Below are positions 19,171-29,117 of a stretch of DNA of 64,000 nt, piece after piece (within the stretch, counting starts at the first letter, position 1; each line of letters opens with the position of its first letter). The DNA lies in contig NZ_JASF01000005.1 of assembly GCF_000622405.1 (NCBI RefSeq), positions 806,001-870,000 of the forward strand, read 5' to 3'. A program made the position numbers and the translations under genes. Under the pieces are notes generated by a model, which was not told where the DNA came from, did no database searches, and saw nothing but the letters and a program-made list of their open reading frames with translations. The stretch is from Sulfitobacter donghicola DSW-25 = KCTC 12864 = JCM 14565. Its GTDB lineage: Bacteria; Pseudomonadota; Alphaproteobacteria; Rhodobacterales; Rhodobacteraceae.

Positions 19171-21093
19171 ATGAGACGCTCCAGAGCTGAAACAGATGCC
19201 AGCCACTCAACGCTTAGCCGACGGGCTGCGTTGCTGGGTGGGGCACAGTTACTGTTCATGGGCGGGCTCGCGGCACGAATGCGTTATTTGCAGGTCGATC
19301 AGGCCGATCAATTTCGCCTATTGGCCGAGGAAAACCGGATCAACATCCGCCTCATCCCCCCGAAAAGAGGTGAGATATTTGATCGCAACGGCATGCAATT
19401 GGCCCAAAACATTCCCAGCTACCGGATTGTGATGGTCCGCGAAGACGCGGGCGATGTCGAAGACGTCATGATGCGGCTGGCAGACCTGATCGGCCTGACA
19501 GCCGAGCAAACCGAAAGCGCGATAGCCGTGCTGAAACGATCCGCTCCGTTTTTGCCCGTGACAATTGCAGAGGACGTGAGCTGGGACGCCGTGAGCGCAG
19601 TGTCGGTGAATGCACCAGCGCTGCCCGGTGTGACGCCTGAAGTTGGCAGTACACGTGTTTATCCGCGCGGTTCGGATTTCGCCCATGTTGTCGGGCGTGT
19701 CGGCAGAGTGAGCCAAAAAGATCTGGACGCGCTGGAAGACCCAGATGCAGTATTGCGCATTCCACGTTTTCAGATCGGCAAAATCAATGTCGAAGCACGG
19801 GAAGAAACCCTGTTGCGGGGCGTCGCGGGAACAAAGCAAGTCGAAGTAAACGCAACTGGCCGCGTCATGCGCGAGCTGGAACGCCGCGAGGGGCAATCAG
19901 GTGCATCCCTGCAGCTTACCATTGATGCCAATTTGCAAAATTATGTACAGGCCCGACTAGCAGGCGAAAGCGCTGCGGTTGTGATCATCGATTGCGAAAA
20001 AGGGGATATCGTCGCCAATTCCTCAGCGCCGTCATATGATCCCAACCTCTTTATCGGCGGCATCTCATCCAAAGAATATAACCCCCTTCTGAATGACAAA
20101 TACCGCCCCCTTGTGAACAAAACGGTTCAGGGCTCCTATCCTCCTGGTTCGACCTTCAAAATGATGACCGCCATGGCAGGCCTAGAGGCTGGCATCATCG
20201 GGCCAGACGATACGGTTCATTGCCCTGGTCACCTCGAAGTTGGGGGGCGCAAGTTCCACTGCTGGAAACGTTCTGGGCACGGATGGGTTGACCTTGAAAC
20301 CTCTCTGAAAGGGTCTTGTGATGTTTATTATTACGACCTTGCGCTAAAGGTCGGCATCGAAAAAATTTCGGCTATGTCCAAACGGTTTGGCCTAGGGATC
20401 AAACATGATCTGGCGCTTAGCTCGGTCAACTCTGGCCTAACCCCCACCAAAGAATGGAAGCTGCAGCAGCGCGGTGAGGAATGGGTAATCGGCGATACTG
20501 TTAACGCCTCGATCGGGCAGGGTTTTATGCTGGCCTCGCCCATGCAGCTGGCCGTTATGACCGCAAGGCTGGCAACAGGCCGCGAAGTCACGCCGAGGTT
20601 GGTCAAATCGGTCAACGGGATTGAACAGCCGGTGTTGGGCAACGGCCCCTTAGATATGAAAGACAGCAATCTGCGCAAGATTCGTAAATCCATGTACACA
20701 GTCGTGAATGACCGGCGCGGTACAGCCTATCGCAGCCGTATTATTGCTGACGGCATGCGCATGGCCGGAAAGACAGGAACCTCTCAGGTGCGCTCGGCTG
20801 TTGTGAACAACAACGAGGTTCCTTGGGAGCAACGCGACCACGCGCTGTTTGTTAGCTTTGCCCCCTATGAGAACCCCCGTTTCGCCTGTGCCGTCCTTGT
20901 TGAACATGGCGGCGGCGGATCGACGGCAGCAGCCCCGATTGCACGTGATGTCATGCTTCAGGCCCTCTATGAGGGCGAGCCTCCTCTAGAGGCCTACCCA
21001 AGCGCAGATCGCGGGCGCGCCAGAACCCTGCAACGCAAACTGCGGGACGTGCAGCCACAGGCGCGCATGAAAAAGGGGAAAGATCAGGCATGA
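19171..21093 (+). CDS. mrdA: Penicillin-binding protein 2 (peptidoglycan transpeptidase)
   Basis: Crosslinks peptidoglycan during cell elongation, working with RodA. 640 residues: N-terminal membrane anchor (about 17-36), a dimerisation domain, then the transpeptidase domain with the nucleophile in GSTFK (Ser327), the SxN-type motif as SCD (around 368) and KTGTSQ near residue 535. The ATG at 19171 follows AAGGAACC. Its stop overlaps the rodA start (ATGA at 21090-21093). The basic C-terminal tail is typical of alphaproteobacterial copies. Confidence 0.96.
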   Translation: MRRSRAETDASHSTLSRRAALLGGAQLLFMGGLAARMRYLQVDQADQFRLLAEENRINIRLIPPKRGEIFDRNGMQLAQNIPSYRIVMVREDAGDVEDVMMRLADLIGLTAEQTESAIAVLKRSAPFLPVTIAEDVSWDAVSAVSVNAPALPGVTPEVGSTRVYPRGSDFAHVVGRVGRVSQKDLDALEDPDAVLRIPRFQIGKINVEAREETLLRGVAGTKQVEVNATGRVMRELERREGQSGASLQLTIDANLQNYVQARLAGESAAVVIIDCEKGDIVANSSAPSYDPNLFIGGISSKEYNPLLNDKYRPLVNKTVQGSYPPGSTFKMMTAMAGLEAGIIGPDDTVHCPGHLEVGGRKFHCWKRSGHGWVDLETSLKGSCDVYYYDLALKVGIEKISAMSKRFGLGIKHDLALSSVNSGLTPTKEWKLQQRGEEWVIGDTVNASIGQGFMLASPMQLAVMTARLATGREVTPRLVKSVNGIEQPVLGNGPLDMKDSNLRKIRKSMYTVVNDRRGTAYRSRIIADGMRMAGKTGTSQVRSAVVNNNEVPWEQRDHALFVSFAPYENPRFACAVLVEHGGGGSTAAAPIARDVMLQALYEGEPPLEAYPSADRGRARTLQRKLRDVQPQARMKKGKDQA

Positions 21094-22229
21094 GCTATCT
21101 CGAGCATTCAGTCAAATCCGTCCCTACGGGGATGCGCAAAATCCTGTTCCTAAACTGGCCTTTGATTCTATTGATCACAGCCGTTGCAGGCAGCGGTTTC
21201 CTGATGCTCTATTCTGTGGCTGGGGGAGGATATTCCCCTTGGGCCGAACCGCAGATGAAACGTTTTACCCTTGGGCTGGTCCTGATGGTTCTTGTTGGTG
21301 TGGTTCCGATTTGGATGTGGCGAAATCTGGCAGGTGTTGCCTATGGTATTTCTGTCATGTTGTTGATTGGGGTCGAATTCTTTGGTGCTGTCGGTATGGG
21401 CGCCCAGCGCTGGATCGATCTGGGATTTATCCGGTTGCAGCCCTCGGAGATGACAAAAATCACTTTAGTCATGTTCCTCGCAGCCTATTACGACTGGCTT
21501 CCTTCCAAAAAAACCTCACGGCCCCTTTGGGTTTTGTTGCCTGTTCTCATCATCCTGTTGCCGACGGCGTTGGTTTTGAACCAGCCTGACCTTGGGACCT
21601 CGATTTTGCTGCTCACCGCTGGTGGTGGATTAATGTTCCTTGCGGGGGTGCATTGGGCATATTTCGCGACCGTTATCGCCGCTGCCTTTGGCTTGGTAGC
21701 TGCTGTTTTTCAATCCCGAGGCACAGGGTGGCAGTTGCTAAAAGACTATCAGTTCCGCCGCATTGATACCTTCCTTGATCCCAGTTCTGATCCGCTGGGT
21801 GCAGGGTATCACATCACCCAATCCAAGATTGCTTTGGGCTCTGGCGGGTGGACCGGCCGTGGCTATATGCAAGGCACCCAATCGCGCCTGAACTTCCTAC
21901 CCGAGAAACACACCGATTTTATCTTCACAACTTTGGCCGAAGAATTCGGGTTTATCGGGGGTGTTTCACTTCTGGCTCTTTATGCGCTGATCATCATTTT
22001 TTGCATTGTATCCGCTGTGTTGAACAAAGATCGCTTTGCATCCCTCCTCACACTTGGGATCGCGTTGAACTTCTTTTTGTTCTTTGCTGTAAACATGTCG
22101 ATGGTGATGGGGCTGGCACCTGTTGTGGGTGTTCCCCTTCCCTTGGTCAGCTATGGCGGCTCGGCTATGTTGGTCCTGATGTTGGCCTTTGGGTTGGTGC
22201 AATCGGCGCATGTACACAGGCCACGCTAA
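21090..22229 (+). CDS. rodA: Peptidoglycan glycosyltransferase RodA (SEDS family)
   Basis: Polymerises lipid II into glycan strands in the elongation complex. 379 residues with about ten membrane helices. SEDS hallmarks are visible: GAQRWIDLG with LQPSEMTK, NQPDLGTS, the LPEKHTDFIFTTLAEEFG loop carrying the catalytic region, and the C-terminal GVPLPLVSYGGSAM. It overlaps mrdA by 4 bp, so PBP2 and RodA are made in fixed proportion. Last gene of the mre operon. Confidence 0.96.
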   Translation: MSYLEHSVKSVPTGMRKILFLNWPLILLITAVAGSGFLMLYSVAGGGYSPWAEPQMKRFTLGLVLMVLVGVVPIWMWRNLAGVAYGISVMLLIGVEFFGAVGMGAQRWIDLGFIRLQPSEMTKITLVMFLAAYYDWLPSKKTSRPLWVLLPVLIILLPTALVLNQPDLGTSILLLTAGGGLMFLAGVHWAYFATVIAAAFGLVAAVFQSRGTGWQLLKDYQFRRIDTFLDPSSDPLGAGYHITQSKIALGSGGWTGRGYMQGTQSRLNFLPEKHTDFIFTTLAEEFGFIGGVSLLALYALIIIFCIVSAVLNKDRFASLLTLGIALNFFLFFAVNMSMVMGLAPVVGVPLPLVSYGGSAMLVLMLAFGLVQSAHVHRPR

Positions 22230-22297
22230 AGCAGCTCTTTGCATGGTGACATTGCTGGGCTATCCCTGAGGCATCAGTCCACAGGTGAGGCTACCAG

Positions 22298-22708
22298 ATG
22301 TCGATTTTCCACTTTGCGTTCAACGTTACCGACCTTGAAAAAACCCGCGCATTTTACGGCGGGGTTTTGGGCTGTGCCGAAGGCCGCAGCACTGACACTT
22401 GGGTCGATTTTGATTTCTTTGGCCACCAGCTATCGTGCCACTTGGGAACCCCGTTTCAGGTAGAGGCAACCGGATTGGTCGGCGAGCACAAAGTTCCTAT
22501 GCCCCACTTTGGTGTCGTGCTCCCCTATTCTGAATGGCGCGCCCTTGCGGATAAACTGGAATCGCTGGACCTTGATTTCGTTTTGAAACCGCAAACCCGT
22601 TTTGCTGGCCAACCCGGAGAGCAATCAACCATGTTCTTTATGGACCCCTCGGGAAACCCGATTGAGGTCAAAGGCCTTGCCGATATGGATGGAGCATTTG
22701 CAACATGA
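22298..22708 (+). CDS. VOC (glyoxalase/dioxygenase-fold) family protein
   Basis: A 136-residue single-domain protein of the vicinal-oxygen-chelate superfamily. It starts FHFAFNVTDLEKTRAFYGGVLG, and the metal-binding pattern continues with HFGVVLP in the middle and FFMDPSGNPIEVKG at the end, the usual glutamate ligand lying in IEVK. The reaction cannot be inferred from the fold. It has AGGTGAGG upstream and overlaps the GhrA-type gene by 4 bp (ATGA at 22705), so the two probably act in a shared small-metabolite task. Confidence 0.82.
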   Translation: MSIFHFAFNVTDLEKTRAFYGGVLGCAEGRSTDTWVDFDFFGHQLSCHLGTPFQVEATGLVGEHKVPMPHFGVVLPYSEWRALADKLESLDLDFVLKPQTRFAGQPGEQSTMFFMDPSGNPIEVKGLADMDGAFAT

Positions 22709-23634
22709 TCAACGTACTTTTCGCCGCCCGCCCCGAGCGTTGGGACACCTACGAACAACCGTTGCGCAATGCGTTGAATGCTGCGGGTATTGAGGCGAAC
22801 CTGTCACAAGACATCTCGCCTGAGGATGTGGATTATATCGTCTATGCCCCCAACAGCGACCTTCAGGATTTTACCCCCTACACCCGTGCCCGCGCTGTGT
22901 TGAACCTGTGGGCTGGGGTAGAGCAAATCACAGGCAACCAGACCCTCACCATCCCGCTGGCGCGCATGGTTGATCCTGGACTTACCAAAGGCATGGTCGA
23001 ATGGGTCACTGGCCACGTGATGCGGTATCACCTTGGTATGGACGCGCACATCGTGAACCCCTCGAACAGTTGGACAGTCACCACCCCGCCCCTCGCCGAG
23101 GAACGGCGCGTGGTGATCCTTGGCCTTGGGGCCTTGGGGACGGCCTGTGCCGAGACATTGTTGGGGCTTGGGTTTCAGGTGACGGGATGGTCGCGCAGTG
23201 CGAAATCTGTTGAGGGCGTGAACTGTCTGCACGGTGACGCAGGTCTCGCCCTTGCTTTGGCCGAGGCTGAAATTCTGGTGACCTTGCTGCCAGACACGGC
23301 TTCGACCACCAACATTATGAACGCTGAAACGCTGGCCCAAATGCCGCACGGCGCGTTTTTGATCAATCCGGGCCGTGGTCCATTGATTGAGGATACCGCC
23401 CTGCTGGCCGCATTGGACACAGGGCAAATCGCCCATGCGACCCTAGATGTTTTCAGAACCGAGCCCCTGCCCCAAAATGATCCCTATTGGGCCCATCCGC
23501 AGGTTACCGTCACCCCACATATCGCCGCAGAGACCCGTGCCAGCACGGCCAGTCAGGTGATTGTTGAAAATATCAGGCGCGGTGAGGCTGGGGAACCTTT
23601 CCTCAACCTCGTTGACCGCGCCCTTGGCTATTGA
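22705..23634 (+). CDS. ghrA: Glyoxylate/hydroxypyruvate reductase A
   Basis: NAD(P)H-dependent reductase of glyoxylate and hydroxypyruvate, 309 residues, in the D-2-hydroxyacid dehydrogenase family. The Rossmann motif is VILGLGALGTACAE (about residues 134-147), followed by GWSRSAK, which suggests NADPH preference. The catalytic Arg lies in NPGRGPLIE, Glu in RTEPLP and His in TPHIAAET. Translationally coupled to the VOC gene. Convergent with dcp, with 1 bp between the stops. Confidence 0.88.
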   Translation: MINVLFAARPERWDTYEQPLRNALNAAGIEANLSQDISPEDVDYIVYAPNSDLQDFTPYTRARAVLNLWAGVEQITGNQTLTIPLARMVDPGLTKGMVEWVTGHVMRYHLGMDAHIVNPSNSWTVTTPPLAEERRVVILGLGALGTACAETLLGLGFQVTGWSRSAKSVEGVNCLHGDAGLALALAEAEILVTLLPDTASTTNIMNAETLAQMPHGAFLINPGRGPLIEDTALLAALDTGQIAHATLDVFRTEPLPQNDPYWAHPQVTVTPHIAAETRASTASQVIVENIRRGEAGEPFLNLVDRALGY

Positions 23635-23635
23635 T

Positions 23636-25648
23636 CTAGGCCGCGACCAAACCGCGCCCCTTTAGCAAGGCCTCGACACCAGGTAGGCGCCCGCGGAACG
23701 CAACATATAGCTCTGCTGCGTCGCGGCTGCCGCCTGTTGAGAGGATATTTTCCTCCAACGCCTTTGCGCGCTCGGGGTCAAAGGCGCCCCCTGCCTCTTC
23801 AAAGGCTTCAAAGGCGTCTGCATCCATGACCTCGGACCACATATAGCTGTAGTACCCGCTGGAATATCCGTCACCGGAAAACACATGCGCAAACTGCGGT
23901 GTCGCGTGACGCATGGTGATGGCGGATGGCATGCCGAGGCTGTCCAGCACCTCAGCCTGTTTGACCATTGGATCAGCGGGTGCATCCCCTTCATGAAACG
24001 CCAGATCGACCAACGCCGAGGCTACATATTCAACGGTGGCAAAGCCCATGTCATAGGTTGCAGCCCCCAGCACCTTGTCCAACATCTCTTTTGGCATCGC
24101 TTCGCCCGTTTTGGCATGGGTTGCGAATTCGCCCAAAACTTCGGGCACTTCTAGCCAATGCTCATACAGCTGGCTGGGCAGCTCAACAAAATCACGCGCG
24201 ACCGAGGTGCCAGAGATGCTTTCATAAGTCACATTCGACAGCATCTGGTGCAACGCGTGACCGAATTCATGGAACAACGTGCGCGCATCATCATAGGACA
24301 ATAGGGCGGGATCACCTTTGGCAAAGTTACAGACGTTCATCACAACAGGCGCCTGCACCTTTGGGAACTTGGCCTGCGAACGCATCGCCGAACACCACGC
24401 GCCCGAACGTTTCGAGCCGCGCGCGAAATAGTCGCCGATAAACACGGCCACATGCGCACCATTGCGTGTGACCTCCCAAGCGCGGCAATCCTCGTGATAC
24501 AGCGGCACATCTAGCGGAGAGAATTCCAACCCGAACAGGCGCGTCGCACAAGAAAACGATGCCTCGATCATACGGTCCAGTTGGAAGTATGGCTTTAGCT
24601 CTGCCTCATCCAGATCATGTTCGATCGCGCGACGTTTTTCTGCGTAATAGCGCCAGTCCCATGGGGCGAGGTCGCCGTTCACCCCGTCATCATGCATCAT
24701 CTTGGATAGCACTTCGGCATCTGCGTTCGCCTGCGCCTTTGCCGGCTCCCAGACTTGCATCAGCAGATCGCGCACAGCCTCAGGCGTCTTTGCCATCTCG
24801 GTTTCGAGCTTATAATCGGCAAAGCTATCATACCCCAAAAGTGCCGCACGTTCCTTGCGCAGCGATAGCGTTTCCCCCGCGATACCACGGTTGTCTGTTT
24901 CACCGCCATTTGCGCCGCGCGCTTCCCACGCGCGAAACGCTTTTTCGCGCAGGTCGCGACGGGGGCTGAATTGCAGGAACGGCGTGATGAGCGAGCGGGA
25001 CAGGGTTACAACTGGTCCGCCTGCTTCCTTTTCCTCACCCGCAGCGCGGGCTGCATCCACGACAAAATCGGGCAACCCTTCAAGGTCTTCTTCATTCAGT
25101 TTCATAAACCAGCTGCGTTCGTCACTCAGCAGGTTTTGTGTGAACTCTGTCCCCAGAACAGCCAAGCGGCCTTTGATCTCTTTCATCCGCTCTTCGGCGG
25201 CACCCGTCAGCGCGGAACCTGCCCGCACAAAACCACGGTGGGTTAGCATCAGCACGCGCGTCTGTTCCTCTGTCAGGTTCAGGCTGTCACGCCCTTGCCA
25301 GACCGCATCAATGCGCTCGAACAAGGCTTTGTTCGCTGAAATCTCTGAAAAATGCGCGGATAGTTTTGGTGAAAAGTCGCGCTGAAGCTCTTCGCGCTTT
25401 GGGTTGCTATCGGCCCCCGCAACGGTAAAGAAAACGCCCAAAACCTGATCCAAAAGATGCCCAGCAGCCTCGAGAGCCTCAACGGTATTGGCAAAATCAG
25501 CAGGTGCCGTATTGGTTGCAATCGCGTCGATTTCGGCAGTGTGGGCGGCCAAAGCCTGCTCTAACGCGGGGGCGAAATCATCATCTGCGATCTTGTCAAA
25601 GGGCGCGATGCCAAACGGCGTAGTCCAGTTTTCGAGAAGGGGGTTCAT
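23636..25648 (-). CDS. dcp: Peptidyl-dipeptidase Dcp / oligopeptidase A (M3 family)
   Basis: Zinc metallopeptidase of about 670 residues that cleaves short peptides. The zinc motif HEFGHALH is in LFHEFGHALHQML around residue 455, with the downstream glutamate ligand in the ESISGTSVARDFVELPSQ region. No signal peptide is seen, so it should be cytoplasmic. The ATG at 25648 is chosen for its AAAGGAG ribosome-binding site; the longer frame from 25696 lacks one. Dcp and PrlC (OpdA) share this architecture; full length and ending fit Dcp slightly better. Confidence 0.92.
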   Translation of the reverse strand: MNPLLENWTTPFGIAPFDKIADDDFAPALEQALAAHTAEIDAIATNTAPADFANTVEALEAAGHLLDQVLGVFFTVAGADSNPKREELQRDFSPKLSAHFSEISANKALFERIDAVWQGRDSLNLTEEQTRVLMLTHRGFVRAGSALTGAAEERMKEIKGRLAVLGTEFTQNLLSDERSWFMKLNEEDLEGLPDFVVDAARAAGEEKEAGGPVVTLSRSLITPFLQFSPRRDLREKAFRAWEARGANGGETDNRGIAGETLSLRKERAALLGYDSFADYKLETEMAKTPEAVRDLLMQVWEPAKAQANADAEVLSKMMHDDGVNGDLAPWDWRYYAEKRRAIEHDLDEAELKPYFQLDRMIEASFSCATRLFGLEFSPLDVPLYHEDCRAWEVTRNGAHVAVFIGDYFARGSKRSGAWCSAMRSQAKFPKVQAPVVMNVCNFAKGDPALLSYDDARTLFHEFGHALHQMLSNVTYESISGTSVARDFVELPSQLYEHWLEVPEVLGEFATHAKTGEAMPKEMLDKVLGAATYDMGFATVEYVASALVDLAFHEGDAPADPMVKQAEVLDSLGMPSAITMRHATPQFAHVFSGDGYSSGYYSYMWSEVMDADAFEAFEEAGGAFDPERAKALEENILSTGGSRDAAELYVAFRGRLPGVEALLKGRGLVAA

Positions 25649-25699
25649 GGGCGGTCTCCTTTGCACTCTAGGTAAGGTGCGGTGAGGGGGATACAATAA

Positions 25700-26752
25700 T
25701 CAGCTCTGCAATTGCGAACAGATCGGGCAATCTTTGCGCGGTGCAATGCGGATGCTGCGGCTTTCGGAATAAAGCGCATCATAAATCACCATTTGCCCCC
25801 GCAGCGGCTGGCCTGCTTTGGTGATGATTTTAACGGCTTCCGCCGCCATCATCGCCCCGATCACACCAGGAAGGGGCGCGATCACCCCAGCTTCGGCGCA
25901 ACTGGGCGCTAGATGCGGTGCGGGAGCTTGCGGGAAAATGCACTGGTAGCAGGGCGCGCCATTTGCAGGGTCAAAGACGCTCAGCTGTCCTTCCCATTGG
26001 CTAAGCGCACCCGAGATCAGCGGAACACCAGCAGCGACACAGGTGGCGTTGACCAGATAGCGGGTCGCAAAATTATCCGTGCCGTCCAGAACCAGATCAT
26101 ATTCGCTGATCAATTCAGGTGCGATAGAGTCATCCAATGTCCGGTGATAGGCGCGCACCTCAATGAACGGGTTCTGCGCCTCCATTTCGGCCTTGGCGGA
26201 AAACACTTTTGGCATGCCAATAGAGGCATCTTTGTGGATGACTTGCCGTTGCAGGTTTGTATTCTCAACTATGTCGCCATCAATGACGCCAATTGTGCCA
26301 ACGCCCGATGCTGCCAGATACTGCAAAACCGGCGCACCCAGACCACCAGCGCCAACCACAAGCACGCGGGCGTTCTTTAGCGCCTTTTGCCCAGCGCCCC
26401 CTACTTCGCGCAGCGCGATGTGACGCGCATAGCGGTTTAGCTCGGTCTCGGAAAAGCTGCCCTGTTTGGGTGTCTGCTGTGGTTGCATCCCCCCTGCCCC
26501 GCCTGTTCGGCCTCGCAACCAAACGATGCCTCGCGAGTATACCCAAATCAGCGCACCAAAGCAGATCAGGATGAGCCAGATTGCCTCGCTATGCCCCGTG
26601 GCGGTGCGCAACGGGTGCCCGTCGGGCAAAACCAAATGGGCAATGACAACGGCCAAGAGCAGAATACCGATCATAATCCAGCGTATCTTGCGTGGTATTT
26701 TCATCACCACTCCCAAGCCCCAGATCACGCCAGCCAAAACAAAAACCAACAC
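25700..26752 (-). CDS. moeB: Membrane-anchored MoeB/ThiF-family adenylyltransferase
   Basis: A 350-residue E1-like enzyme. Residues 1-100 contain three hydrophobic segments (about 1-17, 25-43 and 58-75) followed by a linker. The C-terminal two thirds is a ThiF/MoeB domain: LVVGAGGLGAPVLQYLAASG (nucleotide binding), NTNLQRQVIH with the conserved Arg, and two zinc CxxC pairs (CYQC and CPIC). It would adenylate the C-terminus of a sulfur carrier such as MoaD or ThiS. The GTG at 26752 gives the full first helix; ATG at 26704, with GGGAG upstream, is a good alternative that keeps two helices. Third gene after coaBC and dut. Confidence 0.82.
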   Translation of the reverse strand: MLVFVLAGVIWGLGVVMKIPRKIRWIMIGILLLAVVIAHLVLPDGHPLRTATGHSEAIWLILICFGALIWVYSRGIVWLRGRTGGAGGMQPQQTPKQGSFSETELNRYARHIALREVGGAGQKALKNARVLVVGAGGLGAPVLQYLAASGVGTIGVIDGDIVENTNLQRQVIHKDASIGMPKVFSAKAEMEAQNPFIEVRAYHRTLDDSIAPELISEYDLVLDGTDNFATRYLVNATCVAAGVPLISGALSQWEGQLSVFDPANGAPCYQCIFPQAPAPHLAPSCAEAGVIAPLPGVIGAMMAAEAVKIITKAGQPLRGQMVIYDALYSESRSIRIAPRKDCPICSQLQS

Positions 26753-26757
26753 TCGTT

Positions 26758-27219
26758 TTATCCCGTTCCTGTGGAGCCAAAACCGCCGCTGCCGCGTTCG
26801 GTTTCATCCAGTGTTTCCACAACCTGAAACGCGGCCTGAACCACAGGCGCAACAATCATCTGGGCAATGCGCATTCCATGTTCCACAATAAAATCTGCAT
26901 CACCCAAATTTTGCACGATGACACCTAGCGGGCCACGGTAGTCGGCATCAATTGTTCCCGGACTATTGGGCAGGGTGATCCCATGTTTTAGGGCCAAACC
27001 CGAACGCGGCCTAATCTGCACTTCGAACCCCGCAGGGATAGCCATTATCAACCCCGTTGGGATAAGCGCACGTGCGAAGGGCGCCAAAGTGATCGCGCCC
27101 TGTTCCGGCAAATTGGCGCGCAGATCAGCACCCGCCGCACCCGCCGTTTCATAGTTAGGCAAACCAAGGCTCTGGTCCGCCCCTTGCGCCCACTTCACGT
27201 GAATGATTGGAGCGCTCAT
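26758..27219 (-). CDS. dut: dUTP diphosphatase
   Basis: Hydrolyses dUTP to dUMP, keeping uracil out of DNA and feeding dTMP synthesis. 153 residues, homotrimeric family. Family motifs in order: AGADLRA (motif 1), [11 protein letters not shown] (motif 2), [10 protein letters not shown] (motif 3, catalytic Asp), RIAQMIV (motif 4), and GSGGFGSTG (motif 5, glycine-rich tail). The ATG at 27219 overlaps the coaBC stop (ATGA 27216-27219), a coupling often seen between these two genes. Confidence 0.96.
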   Translation of the reverse strand: MSAPIIHVKWAQGADQSLGLPNYETAGAAGADLRANLPEQGAITLAPFARALIPTGLIMAIPAGFEVQIRPRSGLALKHGITLPNSPGTIDADYRGPLGVIVQNLGDADFIVEHGMRIAQMIVAPVVQAAFQVVETLDETERGSGGFGSTGTG

Positions 27220-28412
27220 GTGGTGATTTCTGCCGCGATACGTGCGGCCAGTTCGCGTGCGACCTCGTCTTTGCCCATGCGTGGCCATGCGTCGGCGCCG
27301 TTTTTATCAATCAGGATCACCGCATTCTCGGAACCGCCCATAATCCCCGTTTCGGGAGATACATCATTTGCCACGATCCAGTCACAACCTTTGCGCAGCC
27401 GCTTGGCGGTTGCGTTGTCGATGACATCGTTCGTCTCGGCCGCAAATCCAACAACCAGCGCGGGGCGGCCTGATTTCATCTGACTGACCCCGTGCAGAAT
27501 GTCGGGGTTTTCCGCAAATTCTAATTCGGGCAAGCCGTCTTTGGTTTTCTTCAACTTGCGATCAGATGCCGAACTCACCCGCCAATCCGCCACTGCGGCA
27601 GCAAAGACCGCCGCATCAACGGGCAGTGATGCTTCTACGGCCTCTTCCATCTCTTGTGCCGTCTGTACGGCAACAACTTCGACCCCGTCAGGGGGCGGCA
27701 CATCAGCAGGGCCTGTTACAAATACAACATGCGCCCCCAAAGCCGCCAGCGCCCGCGCCACAGCAGTACCTTGCGCACCGGACGAGCGGTTCGCGATATA
27801 GCGCACGGGATCAATCGGCTCATGCGTGGGGCCTGAGGTCACCAACACGCGACGTCCCTTTAGCGGGCCGCTGGAAAGTGCCTGCTCAACCGCCTCAACG
27901 ATCTCAAGAGGTTCTGACATACGGCCCGGGCCAAATTCACCACAGGCCATATCCCCGTCATTCGGCCCCACCACCGTGACGCCGTCACCGCGCAGCGTGG
28001 CAAGATTGCGTTGGGTTGCAGCATGTTCCCACATCCGAACATTCATCGCAGGCACAATCATCACCGGCTTATCCGTGGCCAACAGCAACGTAGAGGCCAG
28101 ATCATTCGCCAACCCTCCTGCCATTTTCGCCATGAGATCCGCAGTAGCAGGCGCAACTACGACCAAATCGGCAACGCGGCTTAGCTGGATATGCCCCATC
28201 TCGGCCTCGTCGCCCAAATCAAACAGATCGCGGTAAACCTTGCTACCAGCCAGCCCTGCAACAGAAAGCGGCGTAACAAACTCTTCACCAGCGCGTGTCA
28301 GCACAGGCGTTACAACCGCCCCACGTTCACGCAACCGCCGGATCAAATCCAGCGATTTGAACGCAGCAATGCCACCTGCGATGATCAACAAAATATGTTT
28401 TCCGGCAAGCAT
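27216..28412 (-). CDS. coaBC: Bifunctional phosphopantothenoylcysteine decarboxylase / phosphopantothenate--cysteine ligase
   Basis: Two consecutive steps of coenzyme A synthesis in one 398-residue polypeptide. The N-terminal CoaC flavoprotein domain ([15 protein letters not shown], with [10 protein letters not shown]) is followed by the CoaB ligase domain ([18 protein letters not shown], and NRSSGAQG). The C-terminus (VGFAAETND and NDVS) is intact. ATG at 28412. First gene of coaBC-dut-moeB-like, divergent from cobU across a 183-bp gap in which I see no further gene. Confidence 0.96.
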   Translation of the reverse strand: MLAGKHILLIIAGGIAAFKSLDLIRRLRERGAVVTPVLTRAGEEFVTPLSVAGLAGSKVYRDLFDLGDEAEMGHIQLSRVADLVVVAPATADLMAKMAGGLANDLASTLLLATDKPVMIVPAMNVRMWEHAATQRNLATLRGDGVTVVGPNDGDMACGEFGPGRMSEPLEIVEAVEQALSSGPLKGRRVLVTSGPTHEPIDPVRYIANRSSGAQGTAVARALAALGAHVVFVTGPADVPPPDGVEVVAVQTAQEMEEAVEASLPVDAAVFAAAVADWRVSSASDRKLKKTKDGLPELEFAENPDILHGVSQMKSGRPALVVGFAAETNDVIDNATAKRLRKGCDWIVANDVSPETGIMGGSENAVILIDKNGADAWPRMGKDEVARELAARIAAEITT

Positions 28413-28595
28413 GATGCGCCCCTTGGATCTTTGTTACTTGCTCAACATATGCGGCAGGGGCTGACAGTACCAGACCCATCAAATCGATTACCCCATGACG
28501 GGCATAGCAAAAGATCGCTGCGTACTCCCCTGCTTGCAGCTACGCTCACTTGGGCATACCTCTAGGTTAGTTTTCGATCAAAGAGGTTTGCAAGA

Positions 28596-29117
28596 ATGTT
28601 GCCAAAAGGGACTTTCGTTTTAGGGGGCGCTGCGTCGGGGAAATCCGAATGGGCAGAAAACCTTACGCTCTCTTTTGATCAGCGAGCCGTCTATCTGGCA
28701 ACAGGGCGCGCGCAAGATAGCGAAACCAGTGAGAAAGTCAGAATACATCAGGCGCGCCGCGATACGCGCTGGCAGACGATCGAAGAACCGCTGGAGCTTT
28801 CTCAGCCCCTTAGCGGCATAGACCCATCCACACCTGTTTTGATAGATTGCGCCACGATGTGGCTGAGCAATCATATGATGGCCGCTAGTGATTTATCCGT
28901 AGCAACAGATGCGCTGTTGGCAGGTTTACGCAGCTGCCCTGCGCCTTGGGTCATTGTATCAAACGAGGTTGGCCATGGCATTGTTCCCGACAATAAACTG
29001 GCCCGCCAGTTTCGCGACGCGCAAGGGCGCCTAAACCTTGCATTGGCAAGAGAAGCGGAGCTGGCCGTCCAAATCATCGCCGGTTTACCGCAGGTTTTAA
29101 AGGGAACATTGCCATGA
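28596..29117 (+). CDS. cobU: Bifunctional adenosylcobinamide kinase / adenosylcobinamide-phosphate guanylyltransferase
   Basis: Activates adenosylcobinamide for the final lower-loop assembly of vitamin B12. 173 residues with P-loop GGAASGKSEWAE near residue 10, the CobU segment ATGRAQDSE, and ATMWLSNHM. The downstream EVGHGIVPDNKLARQFRD is diagnostic for the family. ATG at 28596 with AGAGG upstream. Translationally coupled to the following phosphatase gene (ATGA at 29114-29117), matching a cobalamin assembly or salvage function. Confidence 0.93.
   Translation: MLPKGTFVLGGAASGKSEWAENLTLSFDQRAVYLATGRAQDSETSEKVRIHQARRDTRWQTIEEPLELSQPLSGIDPSTPVLIDCATMWLSNHMMAASDLSVATDALLAGLRSCPAPWVIVSNEVGHGIVPDNKLARQFRDAQGRLNLALAREAELAVQIIAGLPQVLKGTLP

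Noticed and set aside
22804..23436. A 210-codon antisense frame inside the ghrA-type gene
   Set aside because: Low-complexity shadow of a real coding frame; no ribosome-binding site or recognisable motif.
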